Source: Niallia circulans NBRC 13626
GTDB taxonomy: Bacteria > Bacillota > Bacilli > Bacillales > Cytobacillaceae
NCBI RefSeq assembly: GCF_001591585.1
Contig: NZ_BCVE01000020.1
Location: 21,232 to 85,231, forward strand
Direction: 5' to 3'
Length of the DNA: 64,000 nt
In this document: positions 1 through 9,804 of the stretch, in pieces
Layout of the letters: each line of letters begins with the position of its first letter
Numbering within the stretch: position 1 is the stretch's first letter
Translations under genes and position numbers: made by a program
The notes under the pieces: generated by a model
The model's database searches: none
Told to the model about the DNA's origin: nothing
What the model saw: only the letters and a program-made list of their open reading frames with translations

Positions 1-1141
1 TTGTAAAATTATCAATTTCTGGACCAAAAAACTCCACTTCCTGCCCCTGTTTGAAGAAGTTTCTTTGTTGTAATGTTACTATTTTTGTCTCTTCATTATA
101 ATCGAGCACTAAACCAGCAAAGTCAAAAGTGGTCTTTTTGCTATGATTTCCAAACATTTGCTCTTTATACCCTGGCTGACCTTCAAAGAAGGCAGGTGCT
201 GTATCTCGATTTGCACATTTATCTAGTTCTCTCAGCCATTCCTCTTGAATGACAAAATGATCTGGATCTGCACAATAGGCATCAATCACTTTTCGGTATA
301 CACTAACAACTGTAGCAATATAATGAATGGATTTCATTCTACCTTCAATTTTTAAACTGTCTATGCCTAGTTCAATCATACGTGGAATAGATTCGATAAG
401 CTTTAAATCTTTTGGACTCATCGCAAAAGGAGCATCACCTTCAGAGAATAAAGGCTTTTCCTCCGCACCATCTAGCTTGTACAAATCATAATCCCAGCGA
501 CATGATTGACAACAACCGCCGCGGTTAGAATCTCGAGCAGTCATATGATTACTCAATGTACAACGACCAGAATATGCGATACACATTGCGCCATGAATGA
601 ACGTTTCGATTTCAATATCTACTTTTTCTTTCATTTCTTTTATCTCTTCTGCACTTGTTTCACGAGCAAGCACAACCCGTTCTAATCCTTCTTCCTTCCA
701 ATACTGAACTGCCTTCCAGTTAGAAAGAGATTGCTGTGTACTTAAATGTACTTCTATTTCAGGTGCTACTCTACGGCATGTCTCGATAATTAATGGGTCT
801 GCCACAATAATTCCATGTACACCTGCTGACTTTAAGCCCATTAAGTAATCTTCTAAACCGTCAATATTTTCATTATGTGCAAATATATTGGTAGTAACAT
901 ATATTTTGGCTTGATATTTCTTAGCAAACTCCACTCCCTCTTTCATTTCTTCAAAAGTGAAGTTTCCAGCATTCGAACGAAGTCCATATTCTTGTCCACC
1001 AATAAAGACAGCATCTGCACCGTATGTAACAGCAATTTTTAATTTCTCTAAATTACCAGCAGGCGCTAGCAGTTCCGGTTTCTTTACAATTACTCTTTTT
1101 CCATCTCTTATTTCAGAAATAGGATCCTTAACTAATGTCAT
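1..1141 (-). CDS. trhP2: tRNA hydroxylation protein TrhP2 (peptidase U32 family, YrrO-like), 3' end cut by window
   Basis: U32-family protein acting with its neighbour in prephenate-dependent hydroxylation of tRNA uridine 34 (ho5U34), as known for B. subtilis YrrN/YrrO. 380 codons are visible from an ATG at 1141 preceded by a GGAGAAGGG-type ribosome site; the family is about 420 residues, so roughly 40 C-terminal residues lie outside. The sequence opens with a KPELLAPAGN motif and carries the U32 cysteine pattern: C187 and C194 in GAMCIAYSGRC, then C210, C211 and C214 in GGCCQSCRW, probably iron-sulfur ligands. It follows the paralogous trhP1 by 21 bases and trmR before that, an operon making and methylating ho5U. 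Assignment is firm; gene naming rests on synteny. Confidence 0.93.
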   Translation of the reverse strand, partial: MTLVKDPISEIRDGKRVIVKKPELLAPAGNLEKLKIAVTYGADAVFIGGQEYGLRSNAGNFTFEEMKEGVEFAKKYQAKIYVTTNIFAHNENIDGLEDYLMGLKSAGVHGIIVADPLIIETCRRVAPEIEVHLSTQQSLSNWKAVQYWKEEGLERVVLARETSAEEIKEMKEKVDIEIETFIHGAMCIAYSGRCTLSNHMTARDSNRGGCCQSCRWDYDLYKLDGAEEKPLFSEGDAPFAMSPKDLKLIESIPRMIELGIDSLKIEGRMKSIHYIATVVSVYRKVIDAYCADPDHFVIQEEWLRELDKCANRDTAPAFFEGQPGYKEQMFGNHSKKTTFDFAGLVLDYNEETKIVTLQQRNFFKQGQEVEFFGPEIDNFT

Positions 1142-1162
1142 TTTCCCTTCTCCTCCACTTGT

Positions 1163-2092
1163 TTAGTAAACCGTTTCTTTAAAGAAAAATCCTGTATCCA
1201 ATGGTCTATTAGGTGGTTGAATTTTTTCTATCTCAGCAAGTAAATGATCTTTTTCTTCTTCATATCGATCTGGATCATTTAAATACAAAGTTATTGCTTG
1301 ATGATATAGTCCAGTAACAGCAAGAATATAGCTTGGTTCTTTCAAAAGACCGTCGATTTTAAATGAATCAATGCCAGCATCCAATAGGTCTGAAAGCTCA
1401 TCAATGATACAAATGTCATTTGGACTCATAATATGTGTCCCATTTTCATCCTGAAAAATCGGGTATTTGTTTTCTCTTTCTTTATCATGCAAGAAGAAGT
1501 TCTTATCTGATTTGCTTGCTTCCAATTCCACTTCTTTCCCTTGATATTGAAAGTAATGTTCTAGTAAAGTACGTTTTGATTGAAACATCGTTGTCATTCC
1601 ATGAACTTGGATTTCAATCTCCACTTCTGCATTTTCTTTCGTCTCAATGATGGCATCCATGCTAATTTCTCTTGCAAGGACCGCTCTTTTTGCACCTTTT
1701 CGTCCCCAATAATTACACGTGTACCAGTTTGTCCCTGTTGTTTCTGTATTCCAATGCAGTTTTATATTTGGTGCAACTTCTCTGGCAAGCATTAAAACAG
1801 CTGGATCCCCATAATATATTGCATCCGCATTTACAGACACTAAAAACCGAAGATATTCTGTTACATCTTCAATTTTATCATTATGAAAAATTGCATTTAC
1901 AGCCACATATACTTTTTTCTCTCTTTGGTGTGCGATTTCAATCGCCTTTTTTACATCGTCCCGATTAAATTCACCGGCTAATCTCAAACCAAATTTTTGT
2001 TCACCAATAACAAAAGCATCTGCCCCATTATCAATAAGCGGCTCTATATCGTTTATACTGGTTGGCGTTACTAGTAATTCCGGTTTTTTCAT
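1163..2092 (-). CDS. trhP1: tRNA hydroxylation protein TrhP1 (short U32 family, YrrN-like)
   Basis: 309-residue short U32 paralogue of the downstream trhP2 and presumed partner in ho5U34 formation in tRNA. It keeps the N-terminal KPELLVTP and GADAFVIGEQKFGLRL segments of the family but not the cysteine cluster: where the long paralogue has GAMCIAYSGRC this one reads GMTTMFQSKRT, and there is no GGCCQSC. That suggests a division of labour, with only the long subunit able to hold a metal cluster (inference). The ATG lies two bases after the trmR stop behind GAGGGG, so translation is probably coupled. Confidence 0.92.
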   Translation of the reverse strand: MKKPELLVTPTSINDIEPLIDNGADAFVIGEQKFGLRLAGEFNRDDVKKAIEIAHQREKKVYVAVNAIFHNDKIEDVTEYLRFLVSVNADAIYYGDPAVLMLAREVAPNIKLHWNTETTGTNWYTCNYWGRKGAKRAVLAREISMDAIIETKENAEVEIEIQVHGMTTMFQSKRTLLEHYFQYQGKEVELEASKSDKNFFLHDKERENKYPIFQDENGTHIMSPNDICIIDELSDLLDAGIDSFKIDGLLKEPSYILAVTGLYHQAITLYLNDPDRYEEEKDHLLAEIEKIQPPNRPLDTGFFFKETVY

Positions 2093-2094
2093 TC

Positions 2095-2736
2095 TTATCC
2101 CCTCTTTTTACTAATTGCAATACCGTCTCCCACAGGCAAGATTGCTGTGTGATAATCCTGATTTCCCATAAGCCATTGATTATAATTTCTTATTTTACGT
2201 ACTAATTGACGAAGGTTTCTACTATCTATCTCTTCTGCTGCCACTAAACCATGAAACAATATATTATCTGTATACACGATTCCGTCATTCGATAAAAACG
2301 GACTGTAAAGATCGAAAAACTTTTGATACTGTCCCTTTGCAGCATCGATAAAGATAGCATCAAACGGCCCATATTGCTGAACTATAGAACCTAATTCAAG
2401 GGCATCACCTTGTAATAGGACAATTTGTGCTTCAAGCTTAAACTTTTCGACATTTTCCTTCGCTACTAAATACCTTTGTTCATCTCTTTCCAACGTAACT
2501 ATTTGAGACGATGGTAATGCTTCCGCCATTCTTATTGCCGAATATCCTATCGCCGTGCCTACTTCTAATATTTTTTTAGGCTGCTGAATTCGTAGTAATT
2601 GTAATAATGTTTCAATCCCTATTAACTCCATAATGGGAACTTCATTTTGTTTCGCATATTGTTCCATTTCACTTATCTGGTTATTTCTTTCTGGAATTAA
2701 ATTTTCAATATACTCCAGGATTTGTTTATTTTGCAA
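2095..2736 (-). CDS. trmR: tRNA 5-hydroxyuridine methyltransferase TrmR (YrrM-like)
   Basis: SAM-dependent O-methyltransferase (class I, caffeoyl-CoA OMT-like) of 213 residues. Known B. subtilis TrmR converts ho5U34 to mo5U34, completing the reaction begun by the two U32 proteins encoded just downstream. Motif I is seen as ILEVGTAIGYSAIRMA (about residues 55-70) and the DAIFIDAAKGQY acidic/metal-binding segment at about 127-138. The start is a TTG at 2736: no ATG fits, and AGGAGGG stands at the right distance. Gene order trmR-trhP1-trhP2 forms one transcription unit. Confidence 0.93.
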   Translation of the reverse strand: MQNKQILEYIENLIPERNNQISEMEQYAKQNEVPIMELIGIETLLQLLRIQQPKKILEVGTAIGYSAIRMAEALPSSQIVTLERDEQRYLVAKENVEKFKLEAQIVLLQGDALELGSIVQQYGPFDAIFIDAAKGQYQKFFDLYSPFLSNDGIVYTDNILFHGLVAAEEIDSRNLRQLVRKIRNYNQWLMGNQDYHTAILPVGDGIAISKKRG

Positions 2737-2884
2737 GGATGAGTCCCTCCTAATTAATCCATAAAGCCCTATCCTTTTGTCTTCTACCTAAAAATAGTTA
2801 GCTTCTTATTAAGAACCTAACACATCAAAAAAGTGTATATAATTTGGGTATTTCATTAAAGGTATACTCAAAAACACTTGTACC

Positions 2885-2890
2885 ATTTTA
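2885..2890 (-). promoter_or_regulatory. Candidate extended -10 promoter of trmR-trhP1-trhP2
   Basis: On the minus strand the sequence TATGATAAAAT carries an extended TG motif one base before TAAAAT (5/6 to consensus). A good -35 box is lacking. It sits about 150 bases before the TTG start of trmR, in the otherwise featureless gap 2737-2985, where I see no small gene. Confidence 0.4.
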
Positions 2891-2985
2891 TCATAAAATA
2901 TAGTAGAATGCTAATAAATCTTCAGATATCAACAGCAATCTACATAAAAGATGACAATTTTTCGAACAATATAACGTAATTTTAA

Positions 2986-3031
2986 AAAAAGACTACAGTC
3001 CAAACATCTTTTTGTTTGACTGTAGTTTTTT
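2986..3031 (-). terminator. Rho-independent terminator after mltG
   Basis: Arms 2992-3006 and 3013-3026 pair over about 14 bp with one bulge, immediately after the mltG stop codon. The minus strand continues CTTTTTTTAAAA, a proper U-run. The plus strand also has a T-run, so it could work in both directions. Confidence 0.85.
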
Positions 3032-3042
3032 GGTGAAGAATG

Positions 3043-4191
3043 TTAGTCATTCGTAATATATTTTGCTTTCAATTCATTATGTTCATTAAGCGATTTAGAA
3101 AAGTACACTTTTCCATCTTTCGAAGCTAAGAAATAGAGATAATCTGTATCATCCGGATGCAGTGCTGCTTCCATAGAAACAGTTCCTGCATTGGCAATTG
3201 GTCCAGGTGGTAAGCCTACATTTTGATAGGTATTATAAGGCGAATCTACCTCTAGATCTTTATAATAAACTCTATCCTTATGCTCTCCTAATGCATAAAG
3301 TACCGTCGGGTCTGTTTGCAATGGCATCCCTTGTTCGATACGATTATAGAACACACTGGCAATTTTCTTTCTATCCACATTTTTGGTTGCCTCTTCTTCA
3401 ATTAACGAAGACATTGTTAAAAATTGATGGACGGTTAATTTATCTCGTTCAATTTCCGTTTCATATGCTTTTACTACACTTTCTGTTTTATCAAGCATAA
3501 CGGAAATAATCGCTTCCAATGTTGGCTTTTCTTCATAATAAGAATAAGTAGCAGGAAATAAATAGCCTTCTAGCGGATATTTGATATTTTTCGCCCAAAT
3601 TTCTGTTGTTAGTAAATCTGGATATTTGGCCATTAACCCTTTGATAAACGCTTCATCGTTTAATTGTTTCCAAATCTCTTCTTCCTTTTGATTTGTTTTC
3701 TTCGCGATAATAGCGGAAATTTCTTTTAATTGTCTTCCTTCAGGTATTGTCATGGTAAAGACAGGTTCTTGCATAATTTTTCCGGTTTTCAAGCTGTCAA
3801 TAATCTCTTGAATCGACATAGATGGATTCATATGATATTCTCCAGCCATGAAGTTCGACTCATTTTTAAATTTCACATAATATTTAAACACCTTTGCATT
3901 TTTTACGAGCCCCTTATCTTCCAGTAATTGAGAAATAGTGCTCACGCCAGAACCGATCGGAACTTCCACTACAATATCTTTATCACTATCTGGATTAACT
4001 GGTTTTAATGCTGATTTTATGTAAAAATAACCAGACGTCCCTACCACTGCTACAATCATAATTAATACTAAGGCAACAATGACCACGACTCTTCTGACTA
4101 ATTTGGCTTCTTGTTGTCTCTGATTTAAATTAGCTATAAATAACTCCTTCTTACTATTTATTGTATTGTTCTCGTCTTTATTATTCGTCAA
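3043..4191 (-). CDS. mltG: Endolytic murein transglycosylase MltG (YceG/YrrL-like)
   Basis: Single-pass membrane lytic transglycosylase that cleaves nascent peptidoglycan strands. Residues about 32-58 (VVVIVALVLIMIVAVVG) form the membrane segment; the YceG domain follows, with the catalytic glutamate in SSLIEEEATKNVDRKKIASV and the conserved NRIEQGMPLQTDPTVLYALG segment. I start at the TTG at 4191 (LTNNKDEN, 382 residues) because AGGAGGG lies six bases before it; a longer reading from a TTG at 4221 would put that ribosome site inside the gene. Monocistronic, with its own terminator and a TATAAT upstream. Confidence 0.92.
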   Translation of the reverse strand: MTNNKDENNTINSKKELFIANLNQRQQEAKLVRRVVVIVALVLIMIVAVVGTSGYFYIKSALKPVNPDSDKDIVVEVPIGSGVSTISQLLEDKGLVKNAKVFKYYVKFKNESNFMAGEYHMNPSMSIQEIIDSLKTGKIMQEPVFTMTIPEGRQLKEISAIIAKKTNQKEEEIWKQLNDEAFIKGLMAKYPDLLTTEIWAKNIKYPLEGYLFPATYSYYEEKPTLEAIISVMLDKTESVVKAYETEIERDKLTVHQFLTMSSLIEEEATKNVDRKKIASVFYNRIEQGMPLQTDPTVLYALGEHKDRVYYKDLEVDSPYNTYQNVGLPPGPIANAGTVSMEAALHPDDTDYLYFLASKDGKVYFSKSLNEHNELKAKYITND

Positions 4192-4244
4192 TCTTTTCCC
4201 TCCTTGACACTCACCACTCAAACATTTTTTACATATCTCGACCT

Positions 4245-4250
4245 ATTATA
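4245..4250 (-). promoter_or_regulatory. Candidate sigma-A -10 box of mltG
   Basis: Perfect TATAAT on the minus strand 54 bases before the mltG start, between the yrzB terminator and mltG. The -35 region (TACAAC at about 18 bases) is weak. Confidence 0.45.
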
Positions 4251-4331
4251 CTATATTTTGCTAAGGAAGTTGTAGCTTTAAGTGAAATTTACATGCTACT
4301 CAAAGCGGAGACTAGAAGTGCACAAAAAAAT

Positions 4332-4359
4332 AAAAAAGAGCCCAAAAGGACTCTTTTTT
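4332..4359 (-). terminator. Terminator of the alaS-ireB-ruvX-yrzB operon
   Basis: Hairpin AAGAGTCC-TTTT-GGGCTCTT on the minus strand followed by TTTTATTTTTTT, 14 bases after the yrzB stop. Confidence 0.85.
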
Positions 4360-4372
4360 CATCTATCTGTTA

Positions 4373-4660
4373 TTACTCTTCTTCTTGTTCAGCAAGGAAT
4401 GTATTTAACATTTCTTCGACTAAATCCCATTCTTCTTCTGTTTCAATTGGAGAAAGTTCACCATCGCCTGTTTCTTCATTTGGAATGAAGGAAGATGCGT
4501 GGATATCGATTTCTTCATCATCGCTTTCATCTCCAAGAGGATAATATAATACATATGATTTTCCAAATTCATCTGATTCAAATGTAAATAGAATCTCACA
4601 TAATTGTTCATTTCCTTGTTCATCTACAACTGTAATTGTATTAGTCTCGCCGTGTTCCAT
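4373..4660 (-). CDS. yrzB: DUF1292 family protein YrzB
   Basis: Small acidic protein of 95 residues, rich in Glu and Asp, of the DUF1292 family that follows ruvX/yrrK in most Firmicutes. The core [20 protein letters not shown] and [11 protein letters not shown] segments are typical. No biochemical function is established. It is the last gene of the alaS operon, 12 bases after ruvX and just before a strong terminator. Confidence 0.88.
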   Translation of the reverse strand: MEHGETNTITVVDEQGNEQLCEILFTFESDEFGKSYVLYYPLGDESDDEEIDIHASSFIPNEETGDGELSPIETEEEWDLVEEMLNTFLAEQEEE

Positions 4661-4672
4661 ATTTCCACCTCA

Positions 4673-5089
4673 TTATTTTTGACTGTCTAAATATCCTTGC
4701 AAAATGATAGATGCAGCCATTTTATCGATTACTTTTTTACGTTTTTTTCTACTAACATCTGCTTCCAATAGAATTCTTTCGGCAGCCATCGTTGTTAGTC
4801 GTTCATCCCAAAAAACAACCGGCAGTTCAAATCGTTCTTCTAAAAGCTGCCCGTACATTTGACTAGCTTCTCCACGAAAGCCTATGCTGCCATTCATATT
4901 TTTAGGAAGTCCAACCACTATTTTACCTATATCATACTCAACAATCAAGGACGCAATACGTTCAAGTCCAAATTGTTCTTTCTCTTCATCAATTTTAATT
5001 GTTTCAATTCCTTGTGCTGTCCATCCTAAAGCATCACTAACAGCAACTCCTACTGTTTTTGAGCCAACATCTAAGCCCATTAATCGCAT
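4673..5089 (-). CDS. ruvX: YqgF/RuvX-family nuclease (YrrK), putative pre-16S rRNA nuclease
   Basis: 138 residues with an RNase H-like fold. The [13 protein letters not shown] motif (from about residue 6) gives the first catalytic Asp; [11 protein letters not shown] and [11 protein letters not shown] supply the rest of the active-site pattern, with a late Asp in [10 protein letters not shown]. coli YqgF matures 16S rRNA 5' ends; a Holliday-junction role has also been proposed for the family. It lies four bases from ireB, inside the alaS operon, an arrangement conserved in Firmicutes. Confidence 0.93.
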   Translation of the reverse strand: MRLMGLDVGSKTVGVAVSDALGWTAQGIETIKIDEEKEQFGLERIASLIVEYDIGKIVVGLPKNMNGSIGFRGEASQMYGQLLEERFELPVVFWDERLTTMAAERILLEADVSRKKRKKVIDKMAASIILQGYLDSQK

Positions 5090-5093
5090 ACGT

Positions 5094-5360
5094 CTATTCC
5101 TCTCGTTGCTGTTTTAAATAAAACTTTACAAGTTCCTCAATAATTTCATCACGTTCTAATTTTCGGATGATATTGCGTGCATCCATGTGACGGGGAATAT
5201 AAGCGGGATCCCCAGAAAGTAAATAACCAACAATTTGATTAATTGGGTTATAGCCTTTTTCTTGCAGTGCATCGTATACTTGATAAAGTACTTCTTTTAC
5301 ATCATGTTCATATGGTTCTTCTGGAAAATTGAATCTCATTGTTTTATCAAATGAGCTCAT
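5094..5360 (-). CDS. ireB: IreB family regulatory phosphoprotein (YrzL)
   Basis: 88-residue DUF965/IreB protein. In Enterococcus IreB is phosphorylated by the PASTA kinase IreK near its N-terminus; the corresponding [11 protein letters not shown] segment, with Ser and Thr residues, is present. I use the ATG at 5360 (MSSFDKTM), because GGGGTG lies six bases before it; a GTG three codons earlier is possible but less well spaced. It sits between alaS and ruvX. Confidence 0.92.
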   Translation of the reverse strand: MSSFDKTMRFNFPEEPYEHDVKEVLYQVYDALQEKGYNPINQIVGYLLSGDPAYIPRHMDARNIIRKLERDEIIEELVKFYLKQQREE

Positions 5361-5434
5361 TTTGAACACCCCATTTCCTTTTCGAACAATTTCTGTTAAG
5401 AGTTATCTACATTTTACACTACTTGTCCTTAATA

Positions 5435-8062
5435 TCAAACGGATTTTACATATTCTTGTACAAATTCTAATGCTTCATTTAATTTAGAAGGATCTTTACC
5501 GCCTGCTTGAGCCATATCTGGACGGCCCCCTCCGCCGCCTCCACAAATGGAAGCTACTTCTTTTACTATCTTCCCTGCGTGGAAACCTTTATCCATTAAA
5601 TCTTTGGTTACACCTGCAATAATATTTACTTTTCCTTCATTGACACTTCCAAGTACTAATACGACAGAATCTATTTTTTGTTTTAATTCATCTGCCATTG
5701 TACGAAGATTATTCATATCTACATTTGGGATAGAAGCTGCTAATACTGGGACTTCATTGACTAATTTTACTTGATCAACCAGATTTCCTGCTTCAATATT
5801 GCTTAGTTTTGCAGCAAGTGATTCATTTTCCCGTTGTAATTGCTTTACTTCTGTAAGAAGACTGTCAACGCGAGTAGCAACATCTTTGGGACTTGTTTTT
5901 AATTTATTCGCCGCTTCTTTTAATAAGTGGATTTGATCTGTCAGTTGTTGGTATGCTGCTTGTCCAGTTACTGCTTCAATACGTCTTGTTCCTGCACCAA
6001 TTCCAGCTTCCGAAACAATTTTAAATAAACCAATTGCTGAAGTATTATCAACATGACAGCCGCCGCATAATTCTAAGCTATACTCACCAACTTGAACAAC
6101 ACGTACTACTTTTCCATATTTCTCACCAAATAAAGCCATTGCACCCATTGCTTTCGCTTCTTCGATATCTTTGTAATCAATTTGGACTGCTATACTTTCC
6201 CATATTTTTTCGTTAACGATGCGTTCAATCTCATCTAATTCCTCTGCAGTAATTTGCCCAAAATGAGAAAAATCAAAACGTAAACGATCTGGTTGTACAA
6301 GAGATCCTGCCTGATTAACATGTGTTCCTAGAACGTCTTTTAATGCCTGATGCAATAAATGAGTTGCTGTATGGTTCTTTACTATTTTGGAACGATTTTT
6401 ACTATCCACTTTAGCTGCTAATCGATCATTTAACCTAACAGCTCCTGTTTCAATTATTCCTTTGTGTAAATTTTGACCATTTGGCGCTTTCTGAACGTCT
6501 TCCACCCTAATTGTTACATGATCGGATTTTAACATTCCTTTGTCAGCAATTTGACCACCGCTTTCAGCATAGAATGGCGTTTTATCTAATATAAACTGGA
6601 TTTCATCGCCTGCTTCTGCACTCTCTACTTCTAGACCATTTTTTAATAAAGCCACGATTTGCGCTTCAGTCGACCACTGGTCATAACCAATAAATTCACT
6701 TTCTACTTTAATATTGCCTAACACTCCACTTTGAACTTGCATGCTGTCAACTTCTTGACGTGCTTTGCGGGCCCGATCCCGCTGACTTTCCATTTCTTTT
6801 TCAAAACCTTCATGATCAATTGCCAGACCTTGCTCCTCTGCATATTCCTCTGTAAGTTCAACTGGGAATCCATATGTATCGTACAAACGGAAAATATCTT
6901 CTCCAGCAATAACTCCATTGTCTTTTGCTTTCTCCATTACTTCTGAAAGAATTGCAAGACCTTCATTTAATGTTTCATGGAATCGTTCTTCTTCACTTTT
7001 CATTACTTTTTGAATAAATTCTGTCTTTTCTTTTACAGTTGGATAATAATCAACCATAATTTCTGCAACTACTGGAACTAATTCAAACATAAATGGTCTG
7101 TTAATATTAATTTTCTTTGCATAACGAACTGCTCTGCGCAATAAACGTCGTAATACATAGCCTCTACCTTCATTTGATGGCAGAGCTCCGTCTCCTATCG
7201 CAAAAGCAACTGTACGTATATGGTCTGCGATTACTTTAAATGCTTCATCGCTTAAAGAATCCTTTCCATACTCGGCATCTGCCAATTGTTCAGTCGCACG
7301 AATAATCGGCATAAATAAATCTGTATCAAAGTTTGTTGGAACATTTTGAACAACAGACGCCATACGCTCCAAGCCCATACCTGTATCAATATTCTTCTTT
7401 GGCAGTGGTGTATAAGTGCCGTCTGGATTATGGTTAAATTCAGAGAAAACAAGGTTCCATACTTCTAAGTAACGATCATTTTCTCCACCTGGATATAATT
7501 CTGGATCGTTGATATCATTTCCATATTCTGGACCACGGTCATAGAATATTTCTGTATTAGGGCCACTTGGGCCTTCACCTATGTCCCAGAAATTACCTTC
7601 TAAGCGAATGATGCGATTCTCCGGTATGCCAATTTTATCTCTCCATAAAACATATGCTTCTTCATCCTCAGGATGGATGGTTACAGAAAGCTTCTCTTTA
7701 TCAAAGCCAATCCATTTTTCATCTGTCAAGAACTCCCAAGCCCATTCGATTGCTTCTTCTTTAAAATAATCCCCAATCGAAAAGTTACCAAGCATTTCAA
7801 AGAAAGTATGGTGACGCGCTGTTTTGCCTACATTTTCAATATCGTTAGTGCGAATTGATTTTTGTGCATTTGTTATTCTAGGGTTTTCAGGAATAACACG
7901 ACCATCAAAATATTTTTTTAAAGTAGCTACACCACTATTAATCCATAATAATGACGGATCATCATGAGGGACTAAAGAGGCACTTGGCTCAATCGCATGC
8001 CCTTTGCCCTGAAAAAATTCTAAAAATTTGCTTCTTATTTCTGCACCAGTTAAGTTTTTCAT
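5435..8062 (-). CDS. alaS: Alanyl-tRNA synthetase
   Basis: 875-residue class II synthetase attaching alanine to tRNA-Ala. Catalytic core at the N-terminus ([18 protein letters not shown], then [25 protein letters not shown] motif 2 region); editing domain with zinc ligands in [12 protein letters not shown] and [11 protein letters not shown]-terminal DHHA1/C-Ala domain ending with [15 protein letters not shown]. The ATG at 8062 is preferred over the adjoining GTG at 8065 since AGGAGG is seven bases before the ATG. Expression is controlled by the T-box leader directly upstream. Confidence 0.97.
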   Translation of the reverse strand: MKNLTGAEIRSKFLEFFQGKGHAIEPSASLVPHDDPSLLWINSGVATLKKYFDGRVIPENPRITNAQKSIRTNDIENVGKTARHHTFFEMLGNFSIGDYFKEEAIEWAWEFLTDEKWIGFDKEKLSVTIHPEDEEAYVLWRDKIGIPENRIIRLEGNFWDIGEGPSGPNTEIFYDRGPEYGNDINDPELYPGGENDRYLEVWNLVFSEFNHNPDGTYTPLPKKNIDTGMGLERMASVVQNVPTNFDTDLFMPIIRATEQLADAEYGKDSLSDEAFKVIADHIRTVAFAIGDGALPSNEGRGYVLRRLLRRAVRYAKKININRPFMFELVPVVAEIMVDYYPTVKEKTEFIQKVMKSEEERFHETLNEGLAILSEVMEKAKDNGVIAGEDIFRLYDTYGFPVELTEEYAEEQGLAIDHEGFEKEMESQRDRARKARQEVDSMQVQSGVLGNIKVESEFIGYDQWSTEAQIVALLKNGLEVESAEAGDEIQFILDKTPFYAESGGQIADKGMLKSDHVTIRVEDVQKAPNGQNLHKGIIETGAVRLNDRLAAKVDSKNRSKIVKNHTATHLLHQALKDVLGTHVNQAGSLVQPDRLRFDFSHFGQITAEELDEIERIVNEKIWESIAVQIDYKDIEEAKAMGAMALFGEKYGKVVRVVQVGEYSLELCGGCHVDNTSAIGLFKIVSEAGIGAGTRRIEAVTGQAAYQQLTDQIHLLKEAANKLKTSPKDVATRVDSLLTEVKQLQRENESLAAKLSNIEAGNLVDQVKLVNEVPVLAASIPNVDMNNLRTMADELKQKIDSVVLVLGSVNEGKVNIIAGVTKDLMDKGFHAGKIVKEVASICGGGGGGRPDMAQAGGKDPSKLNEALEFVQEYVKSV

Positions 8063-8126
8063 CACATATCCTCCTATTTTTTCTTATGTATTTGCTACAA
8101 CCACTAAAGTTTACCGTTTTAAGGCA

Positions 8127-8392
8127 TAAAAAAAACTCCCATCCCTGGACAGGGACGAAAGTATTGCTCGCGGTACCACCCTGATTATGGATAAAAATAT
8201 ATAAAAATAATAAAAAATAATATCCATCTCTCAATATTCCTTAACGCGGAAAACGGCAGTGATTAGCTGCATTCAAGAATTAGCTTTCAATTATCCTTCA
8301 CCTAGAACTCCTTTCAGCCAAAGGGAATTCCTCTCTTTAGAGTGGTCTATAATCTACTTATTTCTCTCACCATTTTATCGATATATGCTTCA
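8127..8392 (-). promoter_or_regulatory. T-box riboswitch leader of alaS (tRNA-Ala)
   Basis: The T-box sequence AGGGTGGTACCGCG lies at 8169-8182 on the minus strand, followed by a terminator hairpin (CGTCCCTGT-CCAGGGATGGGAG plus T-run, 8127-8160). Upstream is a Stem I region with the AGAGAGGAA and GGCUGAAAG segments. A candidate Ala specifier GCU is at 8282-8284, within TTGAAAGCTAATTC. Uncharged tRNA-Ala should stabilise the antiterminator and allow alaS transcription. The specifier position is inferred without folding. Confidence 0.92.
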
Positions 8393-8397
8393 TTCGA

Positions 8398-8427
8398 ATT
8401 ATACTGATTATTAGGCAGTATTGTCAA
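8398..8427 (-). promoter_or_regulatory. Sigma-A promoter of alaS operon
   Basis: Consensus TTGACA (8422-8427) and TATAAT (8398-8403) on the minus strand, separated by 18 bases. It fires directly into the T-box leader. Confidence 0.85.
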
Positions 8428-8438
8428 TATTGGTCCAT

Positions 8439-9518
8439 TTATATACGTTTCATTTCTCGTTCTTTTTTTCCAAAATGGGTTTTCATATGAATGATGGCCA
8501 CTTTTACAATTGATAATAAAGGAACTGCTACAATCATTCCAATCATCCCGCCTATCTCTTCTCCTAGCAATAGCGCAAACATAATAAACAGAGGATGCAT
8601 ATGAGTGCTTTTCCCTACTATATATGGCGATAATATATTTCCTTCGAGAAATTGCAGAATAATAATGATAATCACGACAATAATAATCATTTTCACAGAA
8701 ACAGTACTTGCTACAATTAATGCTGGAACAGCTCCGATTACCGGTCCAAAGTATGGAATGACATTAGTTATTCCTATGATCATTCCTAATACAAGGGCAA
8801 ATTTCATATGAAATATCAGAAAAAGAATCATAGAAATAACTCCAATAATTGTACAAACTAATAATTGTCCTCTTATATAGCTGCCTAATGATTCATTTAC
8901 ATCCTCTAAAAATAAGCGAGCACTATTGCGCCATTTATTAGGAATTAATCCATTAAAGCCTTTTCTTACCGCATTTATATCCTTTAACATATAAAAAGAG
9001 ATAAAGGGAATAAGCATAATTATAATCGAATAATTGACAATCCCCATGGCCCCATTAATTACTTTATTCAAAAGGGATTCCATTTTCCTTTCAAATATGT
9101 CAATTCCACGGTCAACTTTATCCTGTAGATTGAGCGGCCAAGACTCCATTTTATTTTGAATCGAATCAATTAAATCTTTATATCGCTCTGCAAGTTTTGG
9201 AGCACTAACTGTCAGCTCTTCCAGCTGATCAATAAGAATTGGGATACCTTTATAGATTGCATATCCAATCCCGCCAAAAAATAAAATATAAATAAATGCA
9301 ACAGACAATCCTCTATGTAAACCTTTTTTATGTAATAATTCTACTATTGGATGAAGTAAGTACGTAAAAAACGCACCAATAATAAAAGGAGTTATAACCT
9401 TTGTTATAAGACTTAAAATGGGTAACCATATCGGCGATAGTTTTATAAAAATAAATAAAACAATAAAAAGTAATAAGGTAAATCCTAATCGATAATACCA
9501 TTTTATTCTTATATCCAT
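8439..9518 (-). CDS. yrrI: AI-2E family transporter (YrrI-like permease)
   Basis: 359-residue polytopic membrane protein of the AI-2E/PerM family, with hydrophobic segments in pairs at the N-terminus (LGFTLLLFIVLFIFIKL, PIWLPILSLI) and a C-terminal block containing LGMIIGITNVIPYFGPVIGA, the family signature, and LLLGEEIGGMIGMIVAVP. Some family members are Na+/H+ antiporters, others export autoinducer 2; the substrate here is unknown. Start chosen at the ATG at 9518 behind AAGGAGGGAGGAAAGGAA; an upstream ATG at 9572 would place that site inside the gene. Matches B. subtilis yrrI in position upstream of alaS. Confidence 0.88.
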   Translation of the reverse strand: MDIRIKWYYRLGFTLLLFIVLFIFIKLSPIWLPILSLITKVITPFIIGAFFTYLLHPIVELLHKKGLHRGLSVAFIYILFFGGIGYAIYKGIPILIDQLEELTVSAPKLAERYKDLIDSIQNKMESWPLNLQDKVDRGIDIFERKMESLLNKVINGAMGIVNYSIIIMLIPFISFYMLKDINAVRKGFNGLIPNKWRNSARLFLEDVNESLGSYIRGQLLVCTIIGVISMILFLIFHMKFALVLGMIIGITNVIPYFGPVIGAVPALIVASTVSVKMIIIVVIIIIILQFLEGNILSPYIVGKSTHMHPLFIMFALLLGEEIGGMIGMIVAVPLLSIVKVAIIHMKTHFGKKEREMKRI

Positions 9519-9700
9519 TTCCTTTCCTCCCTCCTTAATGTATTGTGAGAGATAATAGGAATTTTTATGCATTTTTTATCTAGTTCTCCATTTCAAATAA
9601 ACTATCTGTGTAATCGACTTATGTTTGTTTCCGTCACATAGTGGCTGCTGCACAATGGAAAGCCTGCTTGACTATAATTTCAAAACATAATAATAAAATG

Positions 9701-9759
9701 AAAAAGCCCAAGCGCTGATACGAAATTTTTTTGAGTTCTTCGTATCAGTGCTTGGGTTA
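9701..9759 (-). terminator. Strong hairpin/terminator after the yrzQ-like gene
   Basis: Nearly perfect 19-bp arms (9706-9724 and 9740-9757, AGCCCAAGCGCTGATACGA with one mismatch) enclose a 16-base loop; the minus strand continues CTTTTTCATTTT. It separates the two small genes from yrrI. The gap 9519-9700 shows no further gene. Confidence 0.75.
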
Positions 9760-9804
9760 AAATAGGGCAGGAATTCTTTTCCAGCCTTATCTTCTGACTC
9801 ACCA

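Noticed and set aside
4161..4544. Plus-strand open frame of 127 codons across the mltG-yrzB gap
   Set aside because: It runs through a terminator and the antisense of yrzB and mltG, with low-complexity Ser-rich translation typical of shadow frames.
9701..9759. Long hairpin near yrzQ as a fourth copy of the repeat element
   Set aside because: Its arm sequence (CCCAAGCGCTGATACGA) is unrelated to the other three apart from a short TACGA, and no end segments were seen.
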